Part shown: positions 52,139-61,877 of the stretch, piece after piece
Layout of the letters: every line of letters starts with the position of its first letter
Position numbering within the stretch: position 1 is the first letter of the stretch
Assembly (NCBI RefSeq): GCF_032397745.1
Contig: NZ_CP135921.1
Location: 4,390,501-4,454,500 of the forward strand
DNA from: Bradyrhizobium prioriisuperbiae
GTDB taxonomy: Bacteria; Pseudomonadota; Alphaproteobacteria; Rhizobiales; Xanthobacteraceae
DNA: 64,000 bases
Direction of reading: 5' to 3'
Program-made: the position numbers and the translations under genes
The notes under the pieces: generated by a model
Told to the model about the DNA's origin: nothing
Databases searched by the model: none
What the model saw: only the letters and a program-made list of their open reading frames with translations

Positions 52139-53071
52139 ATGCAGGCGCTCCTGCTGAGAGACTTGCTTTCCCGGAGCATGATGGCCGCCGTTGCGTTGCT
52201 GATGTCTGTGGTCGCATCGTCGCCGGCGTCGGCCCAGCCCGCGCCGCCGAGCGAGGCCGCGCGCAAGGCGGAAATGCAGGCCGCTTGGCAAGCCGCCGAG
52301 AAGGGTGGCAAGGCCGGCCCCGCCGATATCACCTTGATCGATCAGGCCACGCTTAAGCTGCCGGTGGATTATTTCTTTGTGCCCAAGGCCGAGGGTGCGC
52401 GCGTGCTGCGGGCGATGGGCAATGTGGTCAATGAGGCGAGCTTCGTCGGCCTCGTGGTCGGCACCCGACAGAACGATAACTGGATCGTGGTGATCCGCCA
52501 CGTCAAGGATGGCTACATCAAGGACGACGATGCCAAGAACTGGAATGCCGACGAACTGTTGAAGAATCTCAAGGACGGGGCGGAGGAGGCCAACAAGGAT
52601 CGCGTCGCGCGCGGCTTTCCCGAGATGCAGGTGATCGGTTGGGTGGAGCCGCCGGCCTATGATGCTGCCAGCCACCGGCTGGTGTGGTCGCTGCTCGCCA
52701 AGGACAAGGGCGAAGCGGACACCGCGCCGAAGGCGATCAACTACAATACCTATGCGCTCGGACGTGACGGCTATTTCAGCCTCAATCTGTTGTCCGGTTC
52801 GGAGCGGATCGCCGGCGAAAAACATGTCGCGCACGAATTACTCGCCGATCTTTCCTACGATGTCGGCAAACGCTACGAGGACTTCAGCCCCACGACCGAT
52901 CGGATTGCCGAATATGGTCTGATGGCGCTGGTCGGCGGCGTGGCCGCGAAGAAGCTCGGCTTGTTCGCACTGATGGCCGGCGTGGTGCTCAAGTTCGGCA
53001 AACTGTTCGCGGTCGGCGCCGCGGTGGCTGGGGCGGGTTTGTTGAAATTCTTCCGCCGCAAGCCGCAATAG
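52139..53071 (+). CDS. DUF2167 membrane protein
   Basis: This 310-residue protein of the DUF2167 family has a signal peptide (MQALLLRDLLSRSMMAAVAL, cleaved near ASA) and an extracytoplasmic domain with the conserved KDGYIKDDDAKNWNADELLK and GFPEMQVIGWVEPPAYD. A C-terminal pair of hydrophobic segments (about 262-305) ends in FFRRKPQ. The family's function is unknown. GGAG is seven bases before the ATG. It follows the three outer-membrane genes and may act in the same envelope context. Confidence 0.87.
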   Translation: MQALLLRDLLSRSMMAAVALLMSVVASSPASAQPAPPSEAARKAEMQAAWQAAEKGGKAGPADITLIDQATLKLPVDYFFVPKAEGARVLRAMGNVVNEASFVGLVVGTRQNDNWIVVIRHVKDGYIKDDDAKNWNADELLKNLKDGAEEANKDRVARGFPEMQVIGWVEPPAYDAASHRLVWSLLAKDKGEADTAPKAINYNTYALGRDGYFSLNLLSGSERIAGEKHVAHELLADLSYDVGKRYEDFSPTTDRIAEYGLMALVGGVAAKKLGLFALMAGVVLKFGKLFAVGAAVAGAGLLKFFRRKPQ

Positions 53072-53158
53072 TCAGCTCGGCTATGGCGAGCCGAAAGCCC
53101 GGCAATTGGCCGGAACAAAATTAAGAATCTTCGCCTGACAACGTCGCGCCTTAAGTCC

Positions 53159-55930
53159 TCACGCCGCAGACACGGTGCGCGAAGGCGCGCTGCGATCCGC
53201 ATCTATCAGCAACTGCCGGATCTCGCAGGCCGGCCTCGCGGCGGAGAACAAAAAACCCTGCATCTCGGTGCAGCCGAGCGTGCGCAGCAGTTCGCGCTGG
53301 CGGTCGGTCTCCACACCTTCCGCCACCGTGGTCATGTTGCGGGCGGCGGCGATGTTTACCACGGCCTGCACGATCGAGGACGATCCAGCGGCGTCGCCGA
53401 TGGCACTGACGAACGAGCGGTCGATCTTGATCTTGTCGAACGGGAAGCGCTGCAGATAGGAGAGTGACGAATAGCCGGTGCCGAAATCGTCCAGCGCGAT
53501 GCGCACGCCGATGGCGCGCAGATGATGCAGGATGGCAAGCGCCGTATCGTCGTCGCGGATCAGCACTGCTTCGGTGATTTCCAGCTCCAGCCGGCTCGGC
53601 GAGAGTCCGGAGGATGACAGCGCCGTCGCGACATTGAGCGCCAGAGTGTGGCTGCGGAACTGCACCGGAGAGACGTTGACGGCGAGCCGAACGCCGTCAG
53701 GCCAGCGCGCAGCCTCGGTGCAGGCGGTCATGAGCACCCATTCGCCGAGCGCGATGATCAGACCGGTTTCTTCGGCCACGGGAATGAATTCGGCCGGCGA
53801 GACCATGCCGCGCTCGGGATGGCGCCAGCGCAGCAGCGCCTCGCAGCCGGTCACGGTGTTGCGGGCGAGGTCGAGCAGCGGCTGGTAATGAATTTCGAAG
53901 CCGCCGCCCTCGAAGTCGCGGCTGCCCACGATCTGGCGCAAGTCCTGCTCCATCTCCTGGCGTGCCTTCACCCGCGCGTCCATCTGCGGCTCGAAGAAAC
54001 GCCAGGTGCGCCGGCCGTCGGCCTTGGCGCCGTACATCGCGAGATCCGCATGCTTGAGCAACTGGTCGAGATCGGCGCCGTCGCGCGGTGCCAGTGCGAT
54101 GCCGATCGAGGCGTCGGTTGAGATGCGGTGACCCAGGCATTCGCATGGCCTGCGGATCGTCTCCTGGATACGGGTCACCATGTCGACGACGTCGCGCTGG
54201 TGCCGCACACCGGTCTGCACCACGGCGAATTCGTCGCCGCCGAGCCGGGCGACGAAATCCTCGTCGCGCAGGCAGCCGCGCAGCCGTGCCGCGATTTCCT
54301 TCAGCAGGGCATCGCCGACGGGGTGCCCCAGCGAATCGTTGATGCTCTTGAATTCATCGATGTCGAGATAAAGCACGGCGAACTGGCCGCCGCCTTCGAC
54401 GCTCCCGAATTCCTGCTCCAGCCGCTCATGCAGCAGCACCCGGTTCGGCAGGTCGGTCAGCGCATCGTAGTGCGCGAGATGAGCGATCTTTTCCTCGGCG
54501 CGGCGGCGTTCGGTGATGTCTTCCAGTGTGGTCACCCACCCGCCATCGTCGAGCGGCTGGTACTGGAACTGGATGATGCGTCCGTCGCCCGGCTCGAACA
54601 GCGATTGCGTGACCTCGCCCTTCGCCACCATGCGCATGAAATTCATGCAGTAGTCGTCGACGTCGCCTGGGAAAGATCCGCGCTCTCTGCGATGCTCGAT
54701 CAGATCCCGCAACATGCAGCCCGGCTTCACCACGTCGGGCGACAGGTTGAACATGTCGATATAGCGCTGATTGAACACCACCAGCCGCTGCGATCGGTCG
54801 AACAGCAAGAGGCCGTGCTTCATGTTGTTGAGCGCGGTGTCGAGATGGCGCTTTTGCTGCCCCAGCCGGCGCTGCGAGGCCCGATGCTGCCGCGACATCT
54901 GCCGCACGATCAGATACAGCATCGAGGCGATCACCAGCGCCGAAAGTCCGGCCGCCGCGATCAGAAGCCGGGTCTGGGCGCGCCAGTCGGACAGCGCTGC
55001 CTCCACCGTGGCGGTGGCGATGAGCGTGAGCGGTGTGCCGCCGAGGTGGCGCACGGTGCCAAGGCGATCCTGATGGTCGACCGGACTTTTGAACCGCAGC
55101 GTTCCGGAGCCGCCGTTCTTCCGCGCGAGGGTCAGCAGCGGGCCGTTCGCAAGGTTTTTGCCGACCATCGCTTCGACGTGGGGATGCCGCGCAAGCAAAG
55201 TGCCATCGCGATGAAACATGGAGATCGCGGAGCCTTCCGCCAGTATGACCGAGCTGAAGAACTGCTCGATCATTTCGGGAGCGATGCCGCGCGTCACCAC
55301 GCCGAGAAACTCACCGTTGGGTCCGAGGATCCGCCGCGAGGCGATGATCGCCCAGCTGCCGGAGAGACGGCTCTGCACCAGCTCAAGCTGGGTGGGCATC
55401 GGCGCACTGCCGGACTTGAAGGCCTTGAAGTAGGCGCGGTCGGCGATGCTGATCGGCCGTATCGGCCAGACCGTCGACGAGTTGACCATTATTCCGTTGG
55501 CGTCGTAAATGTTGATGCCGTTGGTATCCAGTGTGCTGCCAATCCGCGTTGTGAGCATCTGGTGAGTATCTTCGCCGGAAATTGCATCGCGAAACGCTTC
55601 CGGTGAGATGACAGTGCTGACAGGCAGATGGGCGACGATGTCCCCCTGCATGGCCTGGATGTCCTGGAATTGCAGATCGAAGTGGCGCGCCAGCAGCAGG
55701 ATGGTGTTATTGAGTTCGCGCGCCGTGCTCGCCAGCGCCCGGTCGCGGGAATGACCGATTGTCATCGCGGTGCCGACCGCGATCGCCGCGATCAGCAGTG
55801 CGCCGCAGATCAAAAGCCAGCGGACGGGGCTGCGCCAGCCGGTTGCTCTGGCGTCGACCGTATCGCTGTCGCCGGACGTTGTCCGGCCGCGATCATGCTC
55901 CATGCTGCGTTCGACGAGTTGCAACGCCAT
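53159..55930 (-). CDS. membrane sensor with GGDEF and EAL domains (cyclic-di-GMP turnover)
   Basis: This 923-residue protein has an N-terminal membrane span (about 37-57), an extracytoplasmic dCache-like sensor (about 62-318) and a second span (about 322-342). A PAS-like domain (about 360-475), a GGDEF domain with intact GGDEF at 564-568, and an EAL domain with EALLRW at 697-702 follow. An RDED sequence at 555-558, five residues before GGDEF, fits the inhibitory I-site. Both catalytic motifs are intact, so it could make or degrade cyclic-di-GMP. The ATG at 55930 was preferred to a longer frame lacking a ribosome site. Confidence 0.92.
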   Translation of the reverse strand: MALQLVERSMEHDRGRTTSGDSDTVDARATGWRSPVRWLLICGALLIAAIAVGTAMTIGHSRDRALASTARELNNTILLLARHFDLQFQDIQAMQGDIVAHLPVSTVISPEAFRDAISGEDTHQMLTTRIGSTLDTNGINIYDANGIMVNSSTVWPIRPISIADRAYFKAFKSGSAPMPTQLELVQSRLSGSWAIIASRRILGPNGEFLGVVTRGIAPEMIEQFFSSVILAEGSAISMFHRDGTLLARHPHVEAMVGKNLANGPLLTLARKNGGSGTLRFKSPVDHQDRLGTVRHLGGTPLTLIATATVEAALSDWRAQTRLLIAAAGLSALVIASMLYLIVRQMSRQHRASQRRLGQQKRHLDTALNNMKHGLLLFDRSQRLVVFNQRYIDMFNLSPDVVKPGCMLRDLIEHRRERGSFPGDVDDYCMNFMRMVAKGEVTQSLFEPGDGRIIQFQYQPLDDGGWVTTLEDITERRRAEEKIAHLAHYDALTDLPNRVLLHERLEQEFGSVEGGGQFAVLYLDIDEFKSINDSLGHPVGDALLKEIAARLRGCLRDEDFVARLGGDEFAVVQTGVRHQRDVVDMVTRIQETIRRPCECLGHRISTDASIGIALAPRDGADLDQLLKHADLAMYGAKADGRRTWRFFEPQMDARVKARQEMEQDLRQIVGSRDFEGGGFEIHYQPLLDLARNTVTGCEALLRWRHPERGMVSPAEFIPVAEETGLIIALGEWVLMTACTEAARWPDGVRLAVNVSPVQFRSHTLALNVATALSSSGLSPSRLELEITEAVLIRDDDTALAILHHLRAIGVRIALDDFGTGYSSLSYLQRFPFDKIKIDRSFVSAIGDAAGSSSIVQAVVNIAAARNMTTVAEGVETDRQRELLRTLGCTEMQGFLFSAARPACEIRQLLIDADRSAPSRTVSAA

Positions 55931-56155
55931 CGCCCCACCCTTGGGGGTAAGTAAATACGTGGCACAGATGGAGTTATCGTTAGCAATGTCGGTTACCCAA
56001 AGGTTTATGAGACCGTTCGAATGCCGCGCGTGCGGGAATGTGGCATGGCGCTGCAATTGTGCTCCCGAATTCGCGCTGATCGGCAATGATGGAGTAAGGA
56101 TAATGCGCCTGCGTGAATTCCATTCTCATGGAAGCTGTCGTCGCGTCATCGCTGC

Positions 56156-56542
56156 TCACGGCGGCGTTGGTGACGGCACGGTCATCACCTCGATCTTGTT
56201 GCCGTCGGGATCGCGGATGAAGGCTGCATAATACATCACCATGGTGGCCTGCCGCAGGCCGGGTGCACCGTCGTCGCGGCCGCCACTGGCAAGGGCGCGG
56301 GCATGAAAGTCCTGTACGGCTTCGGTGGTCTTGGCCCGCAGGCAGACATGCGCGCCGGTGTCGTCGTCAAGCGGACGCATCGCGGGCCGGGCGTTGAGCC
56401 AGACCTCGGGATATTTCTGGCCGAAACCGATGGTCGCGGGCCGCTCCACCAGGCGGCTGTAACCCAGTGGCTCCAGCACATGCTGATAGAACGCCGCGCT
56501 TGCCGCGAGGTCGCGCACGGCAATGGAGATGTGGTCGATCAT
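56156..56542 (-). CDS. VOC superfamily (glyoxalase-like) protein
   Basis: This 128-residue vicinal-oxygen-chelate protein starts MIDHISIAVRDLAASAAFYQ and ends in the paired half with YAAFIRDPDGNKIEVM, whose Glu is the usual metal ligand. The His in DHISI near the start is the other. It may detoxify an electrophile or open a ring; the substrate is unknown. It is divergent from the Old Yellow Enzyme gene, which supports a stress or electrophile-handling pair. Confidence 0.87.
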   Translation of the reverse strand: MIDHISIAVRDLAASAAFYQHVLEPLGYSRLVERPATIGFGQKYPEVWLNARPAMRPLDDDTGAHVCLRAKTTEAVQDFHARALASGGRDDGAPGLRQATMVMYYAAFIRDPDGNKIEVMTVPSPTPP

Positions 56543-56739
56543 GAAAACCCCCGCCTGTGTCCGGAATTGCAGCAAATCATGCTAGCAGCCGAGCCGGAAG
56601 CCCGAAGGGTGCGTCTGCAAGGCAGCCATGACAGGCGCCATCGATTGCGGTGGTTGAACCGAGTGGGAGCGGCGGGATAGCCTGCCGCCGTCCTTTCAGA
56701 GCTTCCTTCAATTATGCCTTAATTGCCCTTGGAGCCTCC

Positions 56740-57852
56740 ATGCCGACATCGTCGCTGTTTTCACCGCTGCAGATCGGGCCTTATCGGCTGGCGCATCGCG
56801 TCCTGATGGCGCCGTTGACTCGGATGCGGGCGGAGCAGGCGAGTTTCGCGCCACGCCCGCTCAACGCCGAATACTATCGGCAACGGGCCAGCCGAGGCGG
56901 CCTGATCATTGCCGAGGCTTCCCCGGTGGCGGCGACCGGACGCGGCAATCCGGCGACGCCCGGTATCTATTCGGAGGAGCAGATCGCCGGCTGGCGCAAG
57001 GTCACCGATGCGGTGCATGCCGAGGGCGGCCTCATCTTTTTGCAACTGTGGCACGTCGGGCGTGTCTCGCACTCTTCGCTGCAGCCGGGCGGCGTGCTGC
57101 CGGTGGCGCCCTCGGCGGTCGCCATCGACGGCGTTACCATGACGCCGGCATCCAGCACGCCGCAGCGCTACGAGACGCCGCGCGCGCTGGAAACCGCTGA
57201 GATCCCCGGCGTGGTCGAGGCCTTCCGGCAAGGTGCGCGCAATGCGCTTGCAGCCGGCTTCGACGGTGTCGAGATTCATGGTGCCAATGGCTACTTGGTC
57301 GAGCAGTTCCTGCAGTCCCATACCAATCTGCGTACTGACCAATATGGCGGCTCGATCGCCAACCGCACCCGTTTCCTGCTGGAGGTCACCAATGCGGCGA
57401 TCGAGGTGTGGGGTGCCGATCGCGTCGGCGTGCGGCTGTCGCCTTATGGTGTCGCCAACGGTAGCGGCGAGGCCGAGCCGATGCCGCTTTATGACTATGC
57501 GGTCGGCGCGCTCGATCCGCTGGGCCTCGCCTATCTGCATCTGCTTGAGCCGCGCTCAAGCGGCGCGGGCCGGGCCGAGGTCAATCACACCAACGTGCCC
57601 TCGGCGATGGAGTTGTTCCGGCCGAAATGGCGCGGCGTGCTGGTCACCGCCGGGGGCTTCACCGCGGACTCTGCCGAAGCTGCTGTTGCCGAAGGCCATG
57701 CCGACGCCATCGCATTCGGCCGCTTCTTCATTTCCAATCCGGATCTGCCGCGGCGCATCCAGCGCAAGATCCCATTCACGCCCTACAACCGCGCAACGTT
57801 CTATGGCGGCGAGGAGGCGGGTTATACCGATTATCCGGTCGCGGCGGAGTAG
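56740..57852 (+). CDS. Old Yellow Enzyme family FMN-dependent alkene reductase
   Basis: This 370-residue flavoprotein reduces activated C=C bonds of enones, nitro-esters or maleimides using NAD(P)H. It starts SLFSPLQIGPYRLAHRVLMA. The active-site pair is seen in EIHGANGYLVEQFLQ (His and Asn), with NLRTDQYGGSIANRTRFLLE as the FMN-binding loop and the C-terminal AFGRFFISNPDLPRRI. GGAG is five bases before the ATG. It is convergent with the LysR gene. Confidence 0.93.
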   Translation: MPTSSLFSPLQIGPYRLAHRVLMAPLTRMRAEQASFAPRPLNAEYYRQRASRGGLIIAEASPVAATGRGNPATPGIYSEEQIAGWRKVTDAVHAEGGLIFLQLWHVGRVSHSSLQPGGVLPVAPSAVAIDGVTMTPASSTPQRYETPRALETAEIPGVVEAFRQGARNALAAGFDGVEIHGANGYLVEQFLQSHTNLRTDQYGGSIANRTRFLLEVTNAAIEVWGADRVGVRLSPYGVANGSGEAEPMPLYDYAVGALDPLGLAYLHLLEPRSSGAGRAEVNHTNVPSAMELFRPKWRGVLVTAGGFTADSAEAAVAEGHADAIAFGRFFISNPDLPRRIQRKIPFTPYNRATFYGGEEAGYTDYPVAAE

Positions 57853-57862
57853 GGGCGCCACT

Positions 57863-58801
57863 TCAGTTCTTCGCCAATCCCTTCAGCACCTGCACGGTTT
57901 CCTTCAGGCCGCGATGCAGCGGCTTGTCGCGGCGGATGACGACGGCGAGCGTGCGGGAGAGCTTCGGCGACAGCGGGCGAATCACCAGCGATTTCACGGC
58001 GGCGCTGCGGGCGCCGCCGTCCCGGCGTAGCGCCATGCCCGGAACCACCGCACAGCCGAGGCCGGCGGCAACCAGCTCCTTGATGGCTTCGACGCTTGCC
58101 AGCGTCATCGCCGGGCGCAGCGCCACGCCGCTCGAGGCGAACCAGTTCTCCACCAGGCGGCGGGTGTTGCCGCCCGGCAGCAGCACCGGCAACGCGGCGA
58201 GCGTCGATGGGCTCACCCGTGCGGGCAGCTGTGTGTTCGGTGGGGCGATCAGCATGAAATCGTCATCCAGCACCGGGGTGATTTCGAGCGCACGGCCCGA
58301 GGCCGGTAGCGTCACGAGGCCGATGTCGAGGGTATTGTCCTCCACCGCCTTCACCACATCGATGGTGTTGCCGGTGCCGACCGAAATCTCGAGGGTTGGA
58401 AACCGCCGGCGCAGCTCGCGCAGGATCGACGGCAACAGGAAGATGCAGGCGGTGGCGCCGGTGCCGAGCCGCACCCGTCCCATCGCGCCGGTGGCGTGCC
58501 GCGCCATGGCATCGTGCGTCGCCGCGACCGCGGCCTCGATCCGCACGGCATGATCCAGCAGTTCGGAGCCCGCGACCGTGGGCTTCGCCCGCCGCCCGAC
58601 GCGCTCGATCAGCTTGACGCCGAGGCGCTGCTCCAGCGCCCGCACCTGGAGGCTGATCGCTGGCTGCGACAGGTTCGCGCGCTCGGCCGCGGCGGAGAAC
58701 GATCCCAGCTCGATCACGTTGCGGAAGCTGCGCAGTTGATCGAGGTTGAGTCCGGGCGCATGAGGCGCCGCGATTTGCACGTCCTGGCGAAATGAGCGCA
58801 T
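57863..58801 (-). CDS. LysR family regulator
   Basis: This 312-residue regulator has the N-terminal LysR helix-turn-helix (SFRNVIELGSFSAAAERANL and QPAISLQVRALEQRLG, about residues 20-60) and a typical effector domain (GRVRLGTGATACIFLLPSIL onward). The ATG at 58801 has GGGAG upstream. It is divergent from the DUF1127-GNAT-MFS operon, with an inverted repeat between, and probably controls it. Confidence 0.92.
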   Translation of the reverse strand: MRSFRQDVQIAAPHAPGLNLDQLRSFRNVIELGSFSAAAERANLSQPAISLQVRALEQRLGVKLIERVGRRAKPTVAGSELLDHAVRIEAAVAATHDAMARHATGAMGRVRLGTGATACIFLLPSILRELRRRFPTLEISVGTGNTIDVVKAVEDNTLDIGLVTLPASGRALEITPVLDDDFMLIAPPNTQLPARVSPSTLAALPVLLPGGNTRRLVENWFASSGVALRPAMTLASVEAIKELVAAGLGCAVVPGMALRRDGGARSAAVKSLVIRPLSPKLSRTLAVVIRRDKPLHRGLKETVQVLKGLAKN

Positions 58802-58865
58802 GGATTCTCCCTCAGGCGGGCGATGCATTCCGGATCGTGTCGGCATCATGGGGCACCGAGCCGAA

Positions 58866-58902
58866 TTGATAAGAAAATCTCATACTCCGTATAATTTATC
58901 AA
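58866..58902. promoter_or_regulatory. LysR-type operator (widely spaced inverted repeat)
   Basis: TTGATAA at 58866-58872 and TTATCAA at 58896-58902 form an inverted repeat in the AT-rich divergent region. Such spacing fits a LysR tetramer binding site. Confidence 0.5.
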
Positions 58903-58978
58903 AGCTTCTTTTATGTCTTGGATGGGTGCACATTGGCTTCGGAGCTGGTTGAAAACACGGATCGACAGGTTAAAGACA

Positions 58979-59188
58979 ATGTCACGCCCACCCTATGGAG
59001 CTCTCACGGAGCGCTGCTTCGACGCCATCATCGACTGGAGCATCGAGCTCGGATTGATCATCACCGGTTCGCCGCATTCGCAGCTGCGCCAGCGCGCGGC
59101 GCTGCGCCGGCTGGATTCCCGGCTGCGCGCCGATGTCGGCGTCAGCCGCACGGAAGCATTGCGCGGCCGACGCGATCTGACACCATGA
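58979..59188 (+). CDS. small DUF1127-like protein
   Basis: This 69-residue protein matches the DUF1127 pattern only in its C-terminal half: RQRAALRRLDSRLRADVGVS, then RTEALRGRRD, close to the LxDRxLxDIGLSR signature. The family often regulates small RNAs or phosphate/carbon metabolism in alphaproteobacteria. The ATG at 58979 gives the typical size. Its stop overlaps the next start by four bases (ATGA), which implies translational coupling. Confidence 0.68.
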   Translation: MSRPPYGALTERCFDAIIDWSIELGLIITGSPHSQLRQRAALRRLDSRLRADVGVSRTEALRGRRDLTP

Positions 59189-59772
59189 CGCTTGCGCGGG
59201 GCTCCGATCCGAAGCTGCCGCGCTCCGCCGTCGTGGTGCGCGATGCCACCGTCACCGACATGACGGACGTGGCCGCAATCTATTCCGATCACGTGCTGCA
59301 CGGCCTCGCCACCTTCGAGGAAGTGCCGCCGACGGTGGATGAGATGGTGTCGCGCCGGGCTGCGGTGCTGGCGCTCGGACTGCCATACCTGGTCGCGCAG
59401 ATCGAGGAACGGGTGGTGGGTTATGCCTACGCCAGTGCCTATCGGCCGCGCCCGGCCTATCGTTTCTCGGTGGAGAATTCAGTTTACCTTGCCGACGGGC
59501 TCGGCGGCCGCGGTCTTGGTGCCGCGCTGCTTGCCGAACTGATCAGGCGTTGCGAGCAGGGCCCGTGGCGGCAGATGGTCGCTGTCATCGGCAACAGCGG
59601 CAACGCAGCGTCCATCGCACTGCACCGTAAGCTCGGTTTTCAGCCGGTGGGTACGCTGACATCGGTGGGCTTCAAACTCGGGCGCTGGGTCGATACGATG
59701 CTGATGATCCGACCGCTCGGCGAGGGCGATACGACATCGCCGGATGCCAATCCCGTGGGCGTCCGAACCTGA
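59185..59772 (+). CDS. GNAT N-acetyltransferase, phosphinothricin-acetyltransferase type
   Basis: This 195-residue acetyltransferase reads like PAT/MnaT proteins: VVRDATVTDMTDVAAIYSDH, then HGLATFEEVPPT and YAYASAYRPRPAYRFSVENS. The acetyl-CoA loop is in LGGRGLGAALLAELIRRC and the tail in LHRKLGFQPVGTLTSVGFKL. Members acetylate phosphinothricin, methionine sulfone or sulfoximine. It overlaps the DUF1127-like gene by four bases and is followed by an MFS gene eight bases on, so it is the middle of a small resistance-type operon. Confidence 0.9.
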   Translation: MTLARGSDPKLPRSAVVVRDATVTDMTDVAAIYSDHVLHGLATFEEVPPTVDEMVSRRAAVLALGLPYLVAQIEERVVGYAYASAYRPRPAYRFSVENSVYLADGLGGRGLGAALLAELIRRCEQGPWRQMVAVIGNSGNAASIALHRKLGFQPVGTLTSVGFKLGRWVDTMLMIRPLGEGDTTSPDANPVGVRT

Positions 59773-59780
59773 AAGTCTGA

Positions 59781-60974
59781 ATGCCGATCCCCTCCCGCAC
59801 CGTCTTCTGCCTCGGCCTTGCGCAGCTCATCTCGTGGGGCATTTCCTATTACCTGATCGGCGGATTCGGCGAGGCGATGTCGGCCGATCTCGGCTTCTCG
59901 CGCGGGCTGATCTATGGCGGTTTCTCGGTGGCGCTGCTGGTGATGGGCCTGAGTTCGCCGCTGGTGGGATCGCTGATCGATCGCCATGGCGGTCGCAGCG
60001 TGATGATCGCAGGCACGCTGCTCAACGCCATCGGTTGTATCACGCTCGCATTGTGCCGTGGCCCGGTGCTGTATTTCGTGGCCTGGATCGTGCTCGGGCT
60101 GGCGATGCGGCTGACGCTTTATGAGGCGGCGTTCGCGGCTCTGGCGCGGCTCGGCGGACCGCAGGCGCGCCGCGCCATGTCGCAGATTACGCTGCCGGGC
60201 GGCCTTGCCTCCACGGTGTTCTGGCCGCTCGGCCATTTGATCGCCGAACATGCCGGCTGGCGCGGCGCTGTTTTCGCCTATGCTGGGTTCGCGCTGCTCA
60301 CAATTCCGCTGCATCTGGCGATTCCGCGCGGCCGCTATGCGGACGGTGTCGCGCATGACGCGGGACCACAGCACGTGCCTCTGGCACAAACGCCGCGTGC
60401 GCGGCTGCTGGCCGGGGCGCTATATGCCGTGATCGCGATGCTGACCAATTTCCTCAATGCCGGGATGTCGTCGCACATGATCGCGATCCTGACCGGGTTG
60501 GGAGTTGCCGCCACCACGTCGGTGTGGATCGGCGCCTTGCGCGGCATTGGCCAATCCGCATCGCGTCTCAGCGAAATCCTGTTCGGGCGACGAGTACCGC
60601 CGCTGCTGCTCAATCTCGCCGCCTGCAGCCTGCTGCCGTTTGCCTTTATCGCCGGCTTGTTCAGCGGCACCGTCGGGATCGCCGCGCTGGCGTTCGCCTT
60701 CGTCTACGGTGCCACCAACGGCATCGTCACCATCACCCGCGGCACGCTGCCATTGGTGCTGTTCGATCATCGCGTCTACGGCTCGCTGGTCGGCCGTCTG
60801 CTGGCGCCAAGCTTCGTCGTCTCCGCCGCAGCGCCCCTGATCTATGCATCGGTAATCGACCGCTTTGGCGAGGCTGGCGCGCTGTATCTCTCGCTCGCAG
60901 CGGCGGGCATTGCTTTTGCCGCGGCGGCGTGGCTGGCGGTGGCGTTCCGGCCGGCGACGTCGGTCACAAGATAA
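59781..60974 (+). CDS. MFS transporter
   Basis: This 397-residue transporter has about twelve hydrophobic spans, the motif LIDRHGGRSV after span 2, and a C-terminal cluster ending in AWLAVAFRPATSVTR. It is the last gene of the DUF1127-GNAT-MFS operon and could export the acetylated product or the toxin itself. Its end overlaps the convergent short-chain dehydrogenase gene by eleven bases. Confidence 0.9.
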   Translation: MPIPSRTVFCLGLAQLISWGISYYLIGGFGEAMSADLGFSRGLIYGGFSVALLVMGLSSPLVGSLIDRHGGRSVMIAGTLLNAIGCITLALCRGPVLYFVAWIVLGLAMRLTLYEAAFAALARLGGPQARRAMSQITLPGGLASTVFWPLGHLIAEHAGWRGAVFAYAGFALLTIPLHLAIPRGRYADGVAHDAGPQHVPLAQTPRARLLAGALYAVIAMLTNFLNAGMSSHMIAILTGLGVAATTSVWIGALRGIGQSASRLSEILFGRRVPPLLLNLAACSLLPFAFIAGLFSGTVGIAALAFAFVYGATNGIVTITRGTLPLVLFDHRVYGSLVGRLLAPSFVVSAAAPLIYASVIDRFGEAGALYLSLAAAGIAFAAAAWLAVAFRPATSVTR

Positions 60975-61698
60975 GCCCGCCGTCGACGACCAGCGTCTGT
61001 CCGACGATGTAGGAGGCCAGCGGCGACGCCAGAAACAGTGCCGCACCGGCCATATCCGCCGGCGTGCCAAGCCGTTTCAATGGAATCTTCTCCACAGCGG
61101 CTTCCAGCCGCTTCGGATTGGCCGTCGTCACCCTGGTCATCTTGGTATCGACCAGGCCGGGCGCGATGCCGTTGACGCGGATGCCGTCTTCGGCCCAGGC
61201 CTGCCCCAGTGTCCGCGTCAGTCCCATCGCACCGGTCTTCGAGGCGTTGTAGGCGGGATTGCCTTTGGTGGAATGATAGGCCGCCGTGGACGAGACGATA
61301 ATCAGCGTGCCTCCGCTCGCCTTCAGCATGTCATGGAACTTGCCGCCGCAGGCCATCAGGCTCATCAGGTTGACCTCGAGTACCTTGCGGAAGCCCGGCA
61401 TCTCGAATTCGGCGCGCTTGTAGAGCACGGCACCCTGCGCCAGCACCAGGACATCCAGCCGGTCGAAAGCGGGCTGGAAGGCGTCGATTGCGCGGGGATA
61501 GCCGACGTCCAACTGGCTGTAGTGCAGGCCATCGAGGTTGCTGCCATCGTCGGGCGAATAGTCCCGCGCCGTGGCGCGGGTGCCGGACACATGTACGCTC
61601 GCGCCCCTGGCGCGGAACGCCTGCGCGATGCCGTTGCCGATCCCGCTCGAGCCGCCGACCACGAGTGCGGTTTTGCCGGCAAAATTCAGTTCGTTCAT
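60964..61698 (-). CDS. short-chain dehydrogenase/reductase (SDR)
   Basis: This 244-residue NAD(P)-dependent oxidoreductase of the classical SDR type starts MNELNFAGKTALVVGGSSGI. The nucleotide motif is GGSSGIG, the active-site Ser is in IIVSSTAAYHSTKG, and the catalytic Tyr-Lys pair is in PAYNASKTG. The C-terminal ASYIVGQTLVVDGGLIL is typical. It is convergent with the MFS gene and divergent from the second SDR gene. Confidence 0.92.
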   Translation of the reverse strand: MNELNFAGKTALVVGGSSGIGNGIAQAFRARGASVHVSGTRATARDYSPDDGSNLDGLHYSQLDVGYPRAIDAFQPAFDRLDVLVLAQGAVLYKRAEFEMPGFRKVLEVNLMSLMACGGKFHDMLKASGGTLIIVSSTAAYHSTKGNPAYNASKTGAMGLTRTLGQAWAEDGIRVNGIAPGLVDTKMTRVTTANPKRLEAAVEKIPLKRLGTPADMAGAALFLASPLASYIVGQTLVVDGGLIL

Positions 61699-61877
61699 CG
61701 CTGTCCGTCCCTGATCATTTCTTGTTCGTCTGGATGCTGCACAAGGCGATTGACCTGATCCAGTTTGCTCCCGGACAATGCGTGCGATCAACAGTGCAGG
61801 TTTGGCCGGTATCCCGTTTCGCGGAATACCTGCAATGAGCCCGTTCAATGAAAAGCAGTGCAGGGAAGGACAGCCAC

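Noticed and set aside
50236..52332. 698-residue minus-strand frame across outer-membrane protein copy 3
   Set aside because: It is an antisense shadow running through a terminator and two real genes.
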